NCBI RefSeq assembly: GCF_036370855.1
Contig: NC_088113.1
Coordinates: 20,852,501 to 20,916,500 of the forward strand
Origin: Dromaius novaehollandiae
Taxonomy: Eukaryota; Chordata; Aves; Casuariiformes; Dromaiidae
Reading direction: 5' to 3'
Length of the DNA: 64,000 bases
Shown here: positions 41,291 through 54,479 of the stretch, one piece after another
Layout of the letters: each line of letters begins with the position of its first letter
How positions within the stretch are numbered: position 1 is the first letter of the stretch
Program-made: the position numbers and the translations under genes
The notes under the pieces: generated by a model
Databases searched by the model: none
The model's input: only the letters and a program-made list of their open reading frames with translations
What the model was told of the DNA's origin: nothing

Positions 41291-44200
41291 AATCCAAATT
41301 TCACATTCTTTATCTTTGTAATGCCTTTAACTTGTCACTGTCACTAGCTGCTTTTTCTCATGTGATCTCTCAATACACAGAAGTTGTTTCTCTCACGCGT
41401 ACTCATTGTGCATGTAGGTATTTAGAGACTAATGGAAAGGCCTATTGAAGACCTAGCTTCAAATAGGAGCATTCAGTGTCGAAGATACTTCCGTCTCTTC
41501 CTATAAGACTACCTGTATACATAAGCAATAAAAGGTACTTTCGATAGGAAAGTAAGAAAATCCCATGTTGTAGATTTGTGAGAAGCAGAACATGATCTTT
41601 TCTGTCTCTGCCTTTCTGATGACCAATTCAAAGATTTTTTGCTTGACCTGCTTCTACAGAGGTCTAAAGCATTTAGTGGTAAGTGGGCTGCGTAATAGTG
41701 GAGTTGGAGATGGCTCTGGGTGCAAATCGCATAGGAGCCCACTAAGGAAATGTCCTGGGAGAAAACTATTACCTTTCCAGGTCAGTGGAACCACAAAATG
41801 TCTGCAGTATGAGGAAGGATTCCTAAAAGATTCTGGTTATTGACCTGAATAAAGTGAGTACCTGGCGGGGGGGACGGGGGAATGGGACGTGACATGCAGG
41901 TAAGCCTAATGCAACTATATGTGAATTCATTGTGCAGCAAGGACAGCAGCACCTGAGAGGAATCTACTGACACTGGGGAGAAGGTGTGGGGGGAAGGTAA
42001 GGAACAGGAAATAAAGGGGTCCTGCAAGAACAGAGCTGTGTCAGGAGCAACAGCGGGTTTCTGTGTGTAGGTTTCAGTTGCTTTATGAAGGCAATTGGCC
42101 CGGCGCTCTACGGGGACAGCGACAAAGCCTGGGAGCGGTACCAAGGTCAACGATGCACGATGATGCACTATAAACCAAACTGCCTTCCCGTACCGTGCAG
42201 GTGCCGGGTATGACTGTATTTAGAGCTTTAGATGTCAACTCTCACCTTTGAGAATGGGGAAAAAATACAAGAGCTAAGTTATGAAAAAGAAATAAGTAAA
42301 TTTTGGATAAAGACGGAAACCCATAATGTTTTAATGAAGTGGTTCTGTTCAAGCCATTTTACTTGAATTCATGCACTTCACCCTTCAATAGCAGAACACC
42401 TAAAGGGCTTGGGCAAGCCATTAACTAAAAACAGGCACCCAAGGGAGAATCCTATGAGCCTGAGAAACCAGGCTTAGAGAGGATAAGCAAGACGGCAGGG
42501 TGATTGAGGAAAGCACCTTTGAAGAATTCTTTGTTAAAGTCTTAATTGCAGGCAGTAGCAAATACCTCTGCAGGATTATTCTTTCCAGATTGCAAAGGTG
42601 ATGCAATGTCAGAGAAAGGAAATGGGGATTTTTGGAATGAACTGCAGGAAATCTTCCCAGCAGCTGCAATTCACCTGTCAGCAATGAAGGAATTAAAGAA
42701 CAAAGAGCTGAGCTTCCAACAAAAGTACTAGGATCATCAATCTCTCTGAGGGGGAAAAAGGGATCCCCATTGAAGTGACAACAGTTTTCAATGTTATTTG
42801 AGGCTAAAGGCCAGGCACTATTGTGAGGCAGTTGAACAGGACAACAAAATGCTGTACGTGGATATTCTGTCAAGTGAAATTCAGTGGAAACAAACGCAAG
42901 TTAATGTGTTGTTCCTTCATACAAATGAATTTTGAGCCAGCTATAATCCCATGGGGGAAAAGATCTTCAGACTTTCACACAGCTCTAGAAATCTGAGCCT
43001 GGGAGGGACTGGTTAGGGGAGTTAACCCTGTGCTGCCATGGGAATGGCTTGTCTTGTACATTTTCTGATGAGTGAGCTGCAATGATACTTATTTCTAGTG
43101 AGACGTTATGCCCTTGCCTTTTTGAGAATTTAGGGAGACTGTGACTTACAATTGCTGGCGTGTTTGTGCCCTGTTCTTCCACAGACTTGCTCCCTCTTTT
43201 ATCTCATCTTCACAATTTCTGTGGATCTTAAACCCCCAAGTCAGCCACACTTCTTAAAATATTCCTTTACTCAACTAAACCCTTCTGGCCAATTACTTGC
43301 TGTAGCTGTTTCTCTTGGGTTCAATTTGTTGACACCTTTGTGATATAGCTGTGCCTGGAATAAAGATATCGTTACGGGATGATTCACAGGGCTCTCCCAC
43401 TGAAGCAGGCCTGTATTTAGCAGTTGTAATTCTCATCTTTGGGGTCTTTCTGCCTTGTACTCTGCTAGTGGGATAAGAATGTGACACTTGGACTTGCATA
43501 GTGTTTATTAGAGATGAGTTTTATCTGTTCTGACAGATTCATCCTCTGAGTTGTATTGCTCTCTCAAACAACGGGTGCTTAGTATCTCAAATATCACAGA
43601 GCTTCTCTGCTGTCCTGTCTCAGTGTAAAAACAAATCTTCCTTGCTGTCTCATTTATTCATTTATCCTCTTTCAAATATTGCTTTAAAAATGCCTCTCTT
43701 CCGTCCAAACTATTTTGTGTCTCTGAGGCTGGCTTAACTTGTATTTGTCATGGGTGAATTGCAATAATATCTTGCACCATAGAGCTCCTTCTCTTGGCCT
43801 CCAAATGATCTGCAAAATAGGAATGCATATATGGAAATATAATGCCTGATCCTATATTCACTGACATCGATGCTTTGGGTCTTTGTTTGAAGAGCACTTT
43901 CATATTCACCCACCACTCCCTACAGTCTCCCTATCCTAATAATCATCTTATGATAGAAAGTAGCATGATGACTTATACATCCCTAAGCCTTGATTAAAAA
44001 AAAAACTTTGTGACAAAACTTACTTTTTCTTAATCCTATAATGAGCGTAATGGGATGCTGTTCCCTCATGCACAAGTGTCATGAACATAAACAGTACAGT
44101 TTTTCACTGTGCTACAGCAATCATTCTCAGAATGTGATAAGTTTAACATTATACTTTCTCTACAATTGCATAAGCAAGAGCTTGTCTAAGCTGACTTATA

Positions 44201-46036
44201 ATCATTTTTATAATAATTTATTGAAGTTCAGTGCGTATTTCCTAATGAATTTAGATTCTGAGGTGGTGCAGCTCATACGTTCAAAATTTTCTCTTATGAA
44301 CTAGCTGAAATTTTTTCACTAACTTCACAAAATAATTTATTGTGTGAATTAAGTATTCAGGATTTTGACTCAAAGTTGTCTCGTTAGTTTTAGACTGGCT
44401 GAGAAAATATTTGCAAATCATTAGTTCTGCTGGGGAACAGGAACTCAAATTCAGGTTCCAGGGCAAACAGTTGGTATTAGCATGAGCTTGCTTTCTGTGA
44501 ACACGGTCTTTTTGTTGGTTTAAACTTTTATTTAATTCACAAATGTTACTGCAAGTCTGCTTGTTAGAATAGCTGTGGAAAGCAAATCACACGTGCAAAT
44601 AGTAGTGAAATGAATTCCATTTATTCTTTGACAGACTACTGGTAGGAAAGAGATGTCTGGCTCTAAGTTTAGCTACCACGGCTAAAGAAATTCCAGTGAT
44701 GACAGCTGTTCAGAGTACAACACAGGCAAAAAGCAAGAAAGCTGAATGTTATGAAACGGAAGAAAAAAAAGTGTATGATGGTATTGCATAAATCTGATGC
44801 ATCTTCACTTGCAGGAAACGATCAGTTCTGACCACTTATTTCTCAGAAAAAATTCTCTCAACTGAAGACGGATAAGGCTTGCGTATGTGATAACATTGTG
44901 AAACTCTTTACTTTGCAAAGAGAAAAGCAACAGAAGACAGGATTGAGGTATTTAATGATGGTAAACAGAAGACTAGCTGACATGCCCTATTTACCTTTTC
45001 TATGTTAGAGAACAAGAAGGCACTCGTTGAACGTTGAAAGGCAACATTTTAAGTGGAGAAAAAGAAGTACTGCATTTAACTCAGGGAGATCATTGCCACA
45101 GGATATTGCTGAGGTAAATAAATTTTATATTACATTTTGATACAAAAGTATTATTTGCAGCATTGCTGGCTAACCTAAAACAATTGATCTATGTTTTGGA
45201 GAATCAATGGATCACTAAATAGTCATTCTGGGAAGAATTACTAAACTAAATTAAAAATAAAATTCTTGAGTAAAATGGAAGGGGGACAAGCCTACGAACA
45301 AACGAAGCACAGCTAATGTCATGCTGTGGGATCAATGGCTCAGCAGAAAGTAATATGCACTAACTGAAATGGATGTATTCTGGGGAAAGGAGGGAAGACA
45401 GTATCTGGCTTCATTGAAGGAGCTGAGATAACAGAGTAGAGGTAGATTTTGCATTTTTTAAATTTATGGAGAACAATATTGATAGATTTCCTAGTTTATA
45501 TTGGCCTATGATGAGTCCTGCATGCTGAGGTATGAAGATCTGCGTGTCTATATTCATAAACATGCACTAAAGTATAGCAAGATTGACCTTCACGTGTTAC
45601 TCTCTCGAGTACAAGTGCCCAGGAAAATGAGAACAGGAGACAATACAAATGCTAAATGACACTGGCAGTTCACTGCCACTTAACAGTTTAACCCTTTTGC
45701 TATCAGTAGGTAAACATTCCATAAAAGAACTTAAGAGGTGGAACAGGGAGCAAGGGAAGCAGAAATTTAAGTTCAGGAGGCAAGGCTTGAGGAAGAGAGA
45801 ACAAAAAGGCCTGTGGCTCCAAATCTTAAGTGAAAAGGTGACTGCAGGTCCAAGCCCTCAGCTTTTGTTAGAACTATTAGTGTTGGGGAAAATGTTTCAA
45901 ATACAGTGACAAACTGTAAATGAACCTGGGACCAATTTTTTTTCCTCCTGATTCCTGGATGTCATCACCCTAGAATGGAGGTCAAAATTTATCTCTTGAG
46001 CTTAGACAGCATGGTACTGACCTCACTGAATGGTTG

Positions 46037-46084
46037 TGGTTTAAAAAAAAAAAGAAAGAAAAAAAGAAAAAAAAAAGAAAAAAC
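46037..46084. repeat. A-rich simple repeat
   Basis: Nearly 50 bases of A interrupted by single G residues. It resembles a decayed A-tail, but no retroposon body is recognisable next to it. Confidence 0.8.
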
Positions 46085-47209
46085 CCTAGAAACTCATATT
46101 CTGTCCTTCATCTCAAGGCAGGTGTCAGACGTCTGTTCCCGTACAGCTCTGGTACGACAGCACCTGATGCTGCGAGCCCCTAGCTCCTCACCTTGCTTTT
46201 TCACGTGCTTTGGTTTCCAGAACAGATGCATGATCTGTTTGCCTGTACGCTTTACTTAAAAGGGCTCTACCCATACACCACAAAAACAAGCTAAGTTTGA
46301 GAGTTGCTCCATCCTCTTGATGCATATGGATAGCCAGAGGGAATATGCAGGAAACTGCCACTTACAGTGGCAGGGGCTGAAATGGTCCAAGAAAGCAGTG
46401 TATTTCCCCATGGGGGAAGAACTTGAAAGTGAAGAGAAATCAGTGCAACCTGACTTCATTGTGTAAACAGTGTTCTAGCTACACCAGATATAAAACCAGT
46501 GTATTCTGGTGCCTCCTATTTTGTAATGGTGGAAACAGATTTATGTTGTGTAAACAATGTTCACTGTAATGAGTTTAACCTAATGGCTCTGTAAAGAAAA
46601 ATGAGGTGATGTGTCTGAAATCACTGTGTAAACGGTCTTGTTACCTAACACTGATGTGGAGTAAGCGGTATTAGGTGGAGTAAGCTGTATTAGGTGATAG
46701 GATGAGAGGTAGTGGGGAAGGGCGGCCTCTTCCCCATTGGCTTCATATAGAGCAGGTATCCTGACTTCTCCTCCTCCTCCGTGTGGAGGTATTGACTATT
46801 TTGCCAGAATTGCAGTGTGATAATATGAAATGGAAGCTGGACTCTTCAAAAGTTTAGCCCAAGATGAAAGAGTCTCAACTCCTTCTCAGGGTCAGTCCCT
46901 TCCCAAAGAGGAACACAGCTCCAGGATCTCAGGGAAGGTCAGTGCTAAGTGTGGCTCCTGATTCACAGATTAAAAATTAGATAAAATATATCCAGTCTAT
47001 TAGCTGAAATCTTTTCACTGTACAGGACTGGGACTTGCAAGGGGATATCTGCTGCTCCAGTCTACAAGTGCTCCCTCCAGCGATCAGAAACCTCCTGTCT
47101 GAAACAGCTTTGAAAAGCTTTCACACCCCAAAGGGAAGTAAGTTGTGCGTTTTTAAGGCTCTCCACAAAAGGGTGACTGAAAGATCTGTTCTCCAGTGCT
47201 ATTTTCAGC

Positions 47210-49634
47210 TTATTGGAATGCCTGGTGGAAACGTGGCAGTGTGGTTGTGCTCAAGCTGGAGGTGAAAACAGGGGGCAATGAATGGAGGGGACCAAAGTTC
47301 AGTGAGGCCCCAGTTCCAGGAGATTCTTGAGGTTGATGTTGCAAAGTGGTAAGCAGTGGCTGCGTCTCCCCCTGTGAGTAGCCCATGACCAATCCCCCTG
47401 AAGATACAGGTGGATTGCAAGGAGGAAGATTTAGGGGGAGGAAGCCAAGAAGATGGGAAAAGTCCATGTTAGCAGCACAGAGAGCCTCTGAAAGGTTAGC
47501 AGGGCTCTTGGAAAGCAAAGCCTCATCCAGAGGGGGTGGCTGAGGCGAAGAGGACTGAGGCTCACCAGATGAGAGAGACAGACTGCCAGGGAAGTCTGAC
47601 AAAAAGCTGTCCACCTCTACTTTGGGTAGTTTCTCAGGCAAATATGAGGTAGATCCAAGCTGATACTTTGGAGGAGGTTGCGGTGGGGAGGAGATGGGAG
47701 AAGAAGACTCCAGAGGATAGCTCATTCCCATTGGAAGAGAATTAGGAACCAAAGAATGGGGCATCCCTGAGCTTGGCATGGTTTGGAGGTGTGTACTGTA
47801 CATGCCCACAGGCAACATGCCAGGGAAGCTCTTACCACCTATCATGTCTCTGGATGCCATACATAGGACTGGACTCAGCTCTTCTTTCACTGCTACAGAT
47901 GAGCTGCAGCTTAGGAGACCCAACATGTCAACTGGCTCTGTCTTTATCTTCAGCAGTTCCTGGGAGTGGCTTTTCTTCATGTGCCTGGTCAGATGATCTT
48001 TCCGCCCAAATCTTTGAGCACAGTACTGGCACAGGAAGTCCTTCCGCCCCGTGTGTACTACTAAATGTCTCCGCACGTCTTTCCGAGTGTAGAAGCGCCG
48101 ATCGCAGTGGTCACAGGGATGCTTCTTTTCTTTTGCTCCACCGGAGGCCCGCCGAGAATGAGCTTTGAGGTGCTCCAGCAGGACTTGGGTACTTTCAAAC
48201 GTCTGGAGGCATACTTTGCAGCTAAGATCACCACTAGCAGCTGCGTGCATGGCCAGATGCCGCCTGAAGCCGAGTTTCGTGTTGTAGTTCTTGCCACACT
48301 CAGGACAGTGGAGGGCCTCCTTGTTGGGATCGTGGGTCTGGAGGTGGTTGCGCAGGTGATCTTTCCGGTGGAACATCTTCTCACAATACATACACTGATG
48401 AGGCTTCTGAGCAGAGTGAGTGGCCATATGCCTTTTGGGAGAAAAGCAGGAGAGTTTAGACTAGAGTCCAACCCCCTAAGAGAATACACGCTATTTTCTC
48501 AAGATTTTCCTTGTGTTCTACAGTTAATGGCACAAAAATGCTGGCTGGAATTTTAATGCTACTAAAAAGATGCTGAACGGACAGCCTGGGCAGCAGCGGT
48601 TCTCCAGGCTCAGAAGCACATTTCTAACAACAGTTACAGCAACTGTTTAAGCGGTGCCTGTCCTGCCTAGAACACATCACCTCTGCACTTGAATACTTCT
48701 GTCTTCTACTCAGCTCCTGTTCTCTCTGTTGAGGCTACCAAAAGGGGAAATGACAAAGACAACCTTGGCAGTCTATGACAAGAAATGCTTGTCCACTGGT
48801 GAGACCACTTCATTTCATCGAGAGGCATCAGATTGTGGCAATGTCTGTTGACTACCACTGTGGACTGATTTCACATTGGTATCTTACTTTATGAAACCGT
48901 GGTTCATCTAGTCTTCAAGTTCCTAGTGATCTTATAGCTTTTTTTTCTACCCTATATTTCAATACACAAATGGAAGCTATACTTCTTCATGCTAGAACAA
49001 TAACTGCCACAGAAATGTTCCTGTGATTAAAGTTACAGAGGTAGGGCTTACGTAATATGAGTGCTACTCTTGCTTTTCAGGTTGGTTTTTTTTAATCTGT
49101 GAATTTCACTTTATGCTTCCATTTCCTCCTTAGTAATACAGAAAATATCTTGAGCTCAGGATAAAGTATTATGTGAGGTTCTCTGGAAGGTGCTTAAACA
49201 GATGCCAAGTATGGTAATGTCTGGGACTCAACTGCTTTGCAAGGTAACAAGGGCATTCCCCCTCCTCCACCTTCTCAGAAATTATATCAAAAAACCATCA
49301 TGGAGGGGTTTTCCCCTCTCTTCTGGTAGGGGAGAACTGTTCTGCAGAGGCACTCAGCAGTTACCTACCTATATAGCTTGTACTTAGAAGCAAAGGCTTT
49401 GCCACAGTGCAGCTGAGGACAGTTGTATGGTCTCTGCTCAGTATGAGAAAGTGTGTGAGCTCTCAGCTTGTCCACATTAGGGAAGGAGGTCTCCGATATT
49501 TCACATTGGCATTTTCCCTGACTTTCGGTCTCTTCACCTCTTGGTCTGGGGACTAATTTCCAGCCTGTCTCCTCCTCCTCCTCCTGCTTTGCATCTTGAA
49601 TCCAGTTGGGGACACTGGGGAAAAATGCCGTCAT
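47210..49634 (-). CDS. PLAGL2: PLAGL2, C2H2 zinc-finger transcription factor, complete CDS in two coding exons
   Basis: Minus-strand coding exons are 49634-49369 and 48431-47210; the GT-AG junction splits an Arg codon. The product is 495 residues against 496 in human. PLAGL2 is a nuclear transcription factor of the PLAG family that binds GC-rich PLAG sites and activates growth genes such as IGF2 and Wnt-pathway genes. It has seven C2H2 fingers: a divergent first one (CQCEISETSFPN), then CPQLHCGKAF, CMYCEKMF, CPECGKNY, CKVCLQTF, CDHCDRRF and CQYCAQRF. After the fingers come two sumoylation-type motifs (IKTE, VKEE), then a Ser/Pro/Leu-rich activation region with the family end TTTLPRFHQAFQ. The start ATG at 49634 gives MTAFFPSVPNW, matching the known N-terminus. 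Ten further in-frame codons upstream contain no ATG and are 5' UTR. Confidence 0.96.
48432..49368 (-). other. PLAGL2: PLAGL2 intron between the two coding exons
   Basis: A 937-bp GT-AG intron, donor read at 49368 and acceptor at 48432. Nothing else is recognised in it. Confidence 0.85.
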
Positions 49635-49767
49635 GGCAGGTCTAGTAGAACATGGCCATGTCAAGCAGAACTCAAGCCTGCGGGTGTCTGGCTGTGACGT
49701 TGTCCTGGTACTGCCGTCAGCTGGAACCTTCTGTGGTGAAACTGCTTTAATAGCAAAAAATCTTCAT
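49635..49767 (-). other. PLAGL2: PLAGL2 5' UTR part of the second exon
   Basis: Upstream of the ATG the minus strand reaches a good acceptor (GTGATTTCAG) that would start the exon at 49767. The leader so defined contains two very short upstream frames: one of six codons at its start and one of five codons (MAMFY) ending eight bases before the main ATG. The acceptor choice is inferred. Confidence 0.45.
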
Positions 49768-52499
49768 CTGAAATCACAGAATAGTGTTAAGACACTGCAT
49801 CTCTCACCTGTGCACACAAAAATGTATGAGCATTCAACAAGCACCATAAATACGTGAAGATGTCTTGTATGTCGCATGTTCACAGACAAGGGAAACTCCC
49901 ATCTCTAGAATGTCTGTGTTTTGCAGAATAAAATGTAGTCAATTACGTTACTGTGTGGCATAGCAGATCAGCTAGAGAGAGCTTCCAACACGGGAGTGCT
50001 AGATTTGAGCTTAACCCACGTAGGTATCTATACGGCTATCCACCACATGAGATGAAGTGCCAGCAGTAGTTGATGCATTCTGAGCACAGCAGGGATAATT
50101 TACTGCAGAGCAGAAAAACATCAAATCACTTCTCTAACACAGAGGATGAGGTTCTTTTCTCCCTTAACCCGTTTCCCTTTGATTCCCTGAATAAAATGAT
50201 GTTAAACTCTTGTGAATAACTTTTTTTGCAACTATTAAGAGCCAGTGTCACTTGTTGTATTCATTTTCTTCTGAAATATTGCAGGCGGGTGTCTCTGCAG
50301 CTCTAATTACCTCACCTTTCCCAGCTTTTTTTGTGGATCCCTTTTCATCCCCTTTTTGCATATACTTTGTAGCTTATTCTCACTTGCTCTTGATCATTAT
50401 TCATGTGGGATTCTCTTCTAGAGCTTCTCTGAAAAACTAAGGTTCTCATGTAATTTTTTTTTCATCCGCTCTGCTACAAACCTGGTGAACTGGTAAAACC
50501 ACCTCCTAGCAAACCAATCTGAATTACTATACATGGGTCAACAGGACTGTGGAAGAAAACCTGCTACTATCAGCAACACCGCACCTTTTTCGAGAAGATA
50601 ACAGGTGCTATTTCTCTTCAGGGTATGTTTAGTCATTGTATTTTCTCTTTTCTACTGCAGGGCAGATTCTACCTCTCTGGATTAGCACATTTTCTACAGT
50701 AATGAGCAAATATCCTTCTTTTACAGTCTCAGCCATTGATGCAGAAAGTCAAACTGTTTCCTCCTCAACAAAATATACCTCCTACATCCTCTTCATCTAT
50801 GGGTATTCTCTGTTGGCTTTCATATTGGTGAACATCTATATTAATCACTGTTGGCAGGTTGGTCTTAAGTTGTGTTTGTCTTGTGCATAAAGTCCTGCAT
50901 TTTTATATGGTTCCACCAGCACCTGAACTGGTAAGTGGTTAGCTGGAATAAAAACCTCAGAATAGATCTCTTTCGTTAAAGTTAGCTGCCTGAGAAACTC
51001 TTCTTAAAATAGCATCAAACCCTCAAACTCTTTCTTTCTCCATGATTGCTTCAGAGGGAGGAACTTCCTGCCTGCACATCAACATGAGTGCCAGTTGTGG
51101 GCAGGATGTGCAACTACGAGGGAATGAACCTACCCCCATAAAGAAAGTGCACGACTGAATGTTATGAATAGATGAAACAACAATAACTGCAACTACACAA
51201 TCAAATCACGATACCATGAATGGTTCCCTCAGGGTGAAAACACTGGGAAATGGGATGATTCTAGGAAAACGTTTCACTAAGTATGAGGTTTCAAAATAAC
51301 CATCAAGAACAGAATTTCATTTTATGAGGACTGAGCCTACTTGAGCAGACCACAAGAAAGAAAGGACTAAAACTGCTGAGATATCACAGTGTGATGTGAT
51401 GGTTCCTTCTACCTCTCAGGATGCAGGCGTCCTCTGTTTCAGAGCAATCTTGCTTTGTAGGTGTCTTAAGATTATGAATGTTTCACCTCTGTACGAGATG
51501 GGTGCTGAAAAGGATAAATGTTCTCTGTCTCCTGCTTCAGAGCTTTGCACACGTTCCAAGAGTCTCTACCGCTTTCTCCAGGTATTTGCTTCTTTCCCTC
51601 TGAACAAGCTCAGCCATCTGTTCCAGTTCCAAAGCTACCTGAGAAAAGACAAAGTTCGAATGTTGCTGTCTTTAATATTAAGGCATATAAACTGTCACCT
51701 TCAGAGCAGAAACCCAAATACTCACAAATGAGTTAAGAAATAATTTCCCTGTAATCAATTATTGTAAAATTTCATGAATCTTCCTTTAAAATTTTAAGGT
51801 TCTAGGAAGAAAAAGGGCTAACTATTTGGGTGTTTCTAATTCTAAATACATATCACAGGACACTAACAGCTGTGGAATAAGAAAAAAATATAGATGAGGG
51901 TCTTGCATAGTATCAGTGAAACTCTATTGCAACCTGGTCCAGTTAAAAGTAATAAATAGCATTAGAATAGCAACAGATCTTTGGAAAAGTAACGACATAA
52001 TTCATGCTTGGCTAATAAACTCTCTGCATGATCTATATTTTCATTTTTAAAAGATCTCAACTAGGTTTTTTTATGCAACATTTCCCTAAAGAATGTTTCC
52101 AATGTGTTCACTGTTGAGTGCAACTCTAGCCACCAGAGAGAAACAGTCACTATTTCTTGGAAATCTCTGATATACTTAACCTATACCTGCTCAGAAAACA
52201 TCTTTTTGATTATAGAATCTATACCAGCACTGGGAAACCTGCTCAACATAAAAAGTTTAGTACTAGTCCTTGAAAAATATTTCTAGCCCAAAGAGCTCAA
52301 GAGATCTCAGATCTGATGGTTATGAAAAACTCCCATCATCAGGTCAATCTTCCTCTCCTTCAGTTCTACAGAGGTTAAGAGGTTGTCATGGTGAACAGAG
52401 AGCTGAAAAAAGTTTCATCCATCTGAATGCTGGGTTCCCATCAGCTACCAATTAATATGAAATATTTCATTTCTATATATATCACGTTTGTGCAAATTA

Positions 52500-52760
52500 A
52501 AGCTAGAAGAGATCATTTCAGGTGAGGGAGCATATGCTGTGTATGAGATTCCACCCATTTATCCTCGTACAGAAAACAAGATGGTATGTCTGAGTAAGTA
52601 TATAACACAAAAAAGCGCTCAGCCTTGACTGAAAGACCTCGGGATAGAGAGCACACCACCTGCTTTGACAGTTTGTTCCACTGTTTAATCATTCTCAAAT
52701 TATGGTTCAGTTACGTAGCACTTATAGCTGCACAATTTCGGCACCTAGATACCACTCTGG
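52500..52760 (-). mobile_element. Old CR1/L3-like LINE fragment, antisense
   Basis: The stretch from about 52640 reads like the reverse complement of a CR1-type LINE 3' region: an ACCACCTGCTTTGACAGTTTG block followed by GTTCCACTGTTTAATCATTCTC. It is highly diverged, so boundaries are approximate. No coding capacity remains. Confidence 0.5.
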
Positions 52761-53013
52761 TGATGCAGAGCACCATGCCCTCTACTGCACAGGAAAACTC
52801 CGTGACCTGTTCTGGGAACCAGATCAGGGAACTGATCCACGTTAAAAATAATCAGGAGAAAATAAAAGGTGCCTGGATCAATCCTCTGATCTGACCAACA
52901 ACACAGCCGCACGGCTCTCGGTGCAGTGGGCGCACAGCATTAGGCAGGTGGGCACAACGGGCCTGGAAGGCCGACTGTTGACTTCCTGTATTGTGGAGCT
53001 GCAGTTTCTCTTT

Positions 53014-53430
53014 TCACAGAATCAGAAAACAGCTGGGGATAGCGGGGACCTCTGGAGATTACCTGGTCCAACCCCCTGCTCAAGCTGGGCCAGCTAGAGC
53101 AGCTCACCCAGGACCAAGTCCGACAGGTTTTGAGTATCTCCAGGGATGAAGACCACACAACCTCTCCGCGCAGCCTGTTCCACTACTCAACCACCCGCAT
53201 GGTAACAAAGTGTATTCTTGTGTTCAGATGGGATTTCCTGTGTTTCAGTTTGTGCCCACTGCCTCTCATCCTGTCACTGGCAACCACTGAGAAGAGTCTT
53301 GCTGTCTTCCTTACACCCTCCCATCAGATCTTCATACGCACTGATAAGATCCCCACGAGCCATCTCTCCTCCAGGCTAAAACAGTCCCTGCTCTTTCCCT
53401 AAAGGGCGTCTCTCACGTCTAATCTGAACT
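53014..53430 (-). mobile_element. CR1 LINE 3' fragment, antisense
   Basis: On the + strand it starts with CACAGAATCAG, the reverse complement of the CR1 terminal repeat. It continues through the familiar blocks GGGACCTCTGGAGAT, TCCAACCCCCTGCTCAAGC, CACAACCTCTC, GCAGCCTGTTCCA, TTCAGTTTGTGCCCA and CTGATAAGATCCCC. So the LINE sense strand is minus, with its 3' end at the left. It is 5'-truncated, as most CR1 copies are, and carries only the last few hundred bases with no intact reverse transcriptase. This is the main mobile-element evidence for a sauropsid, probably avian, genome. Confidence 0.88.
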
Positions 53431-54149
53431 GGTCTGTCCTTGGCTTCTAGCTGCTGAGTCTCGTTATGCCTTTGCTAAGGAGCTGCCCCAGTACCGTCGC
53501 TTTTCTTTCCGAGACATGGAATGGTTGAGCTTCTGCATTTTGTGGTGGGACTGGGGAAGCTGCCTACGGGCTCCTGCGCCCGCACAGTCCTGGCCACCTG
53601 CTCCTGCCCCGCGCTGCCACGGCTATTCGTATGTCTGCGCAGTGCTTTGGCTGAAAGAACTTACTGGCCGAAAAGGAACTTCTTTAGATTTTCCTCTCCC
53701 AGCCAGAGCAGGTGCCTGGTCAGGTTTGCTACAGTATTTAAAGTCATTAAAGCTTAAACTGGATAAAGCAGAAGGTACTAGCTGTGCAGCAGAAATGGGA
53801 GAACAGAACCCATGACAGAAACTCAGCTGAGCGCTGGAATTCAACTTAGGCCAGTGTCGTATCCCAAACTCACCCTCTGGACAACCTAAGCCTGGGCATC
53901 AGATGTAGCATCAGTCTGTCTGAGACGTGGGTTCACTCATCTTTTATTGACTTTGCTACACGTTGACCACTGACCGTAACACCTTAAAACCCTGCAACAA
54001 CATTCATCAGAGCTCATCTTTCAAGGCCTTCATGCACCATAGTGAAGTTACTCCATGCTCTTCCTCAGAGTGCTTTAATTAAGTTTGGCTCTGACCCCTG
54101 ACTATAAAACATTGGTGCTAGATCTCAAATCACTTTTGTGGCTCTTTTG

Positions 54150-54300
54150 TGCACCCTCTGCTGTTTTCCAACATCCTTTTTTTGAAAAAGGAGTGACTGC
54201 TAGACCTGGATGCAACACTTCAGCACCAGCCTTGCCAGTGCAACGCGGGGATGTAAAAACCGCTGTCCCAGCTCCCTGCGCACCCAGGGCTCGTGTTAAC
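54150..54300 (-). mobile_element. Possible further CR1-like remnant
   Basis: A CAACATCCTTTTTTTGA block followed by ACCTGGATGCAACACTTCAG resembles a decayed internal part of the antisense CR1 3' region. Divergence is high, and this call is tentative. Confidence 0.3.
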
Positions 54301-54479
54301 CCCCTCGTTACACTGCTGCCATGGTGCTCCACGCCGTGGTGTTCCACGCGGACCAACGCGTCACTCTGGTCCCTCACTTCCCCTACGAAAGCCACTGTTT
54401 TCTGGCAGGGAGCGACTTGGTTTCCAGGTTTGTAACTTCTCCTGTAAAAACCCGGTCACTTCCCTGGCGAACGGCGCGT

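Larger units (their letters stand above)
39881..47209 (-). other. PLAGL2: Probable long PLAGL2 3' UTR, or partly intergenic
   Basis: AT-rich sequence without any recognised gene. Internal minus-strand poly(A) signal candidates lie at 43504-43509 and 44527-44532, so shorter 3' ends are possible. An open minus-strand frame at 40097-40507 is discussed in the findings. Simple repeats: AAT triplets at about 41.27 kb and an A-rich run at about 46.04 kb. Confidence 0.45.

Noticed and set aside
38331-47209. A counterpart of the human TSPY-related pseudogene between TM9SF4 and PLAGL2
   Set aside because: No NAP/TSPY-like protein similarity is visible in any frame.
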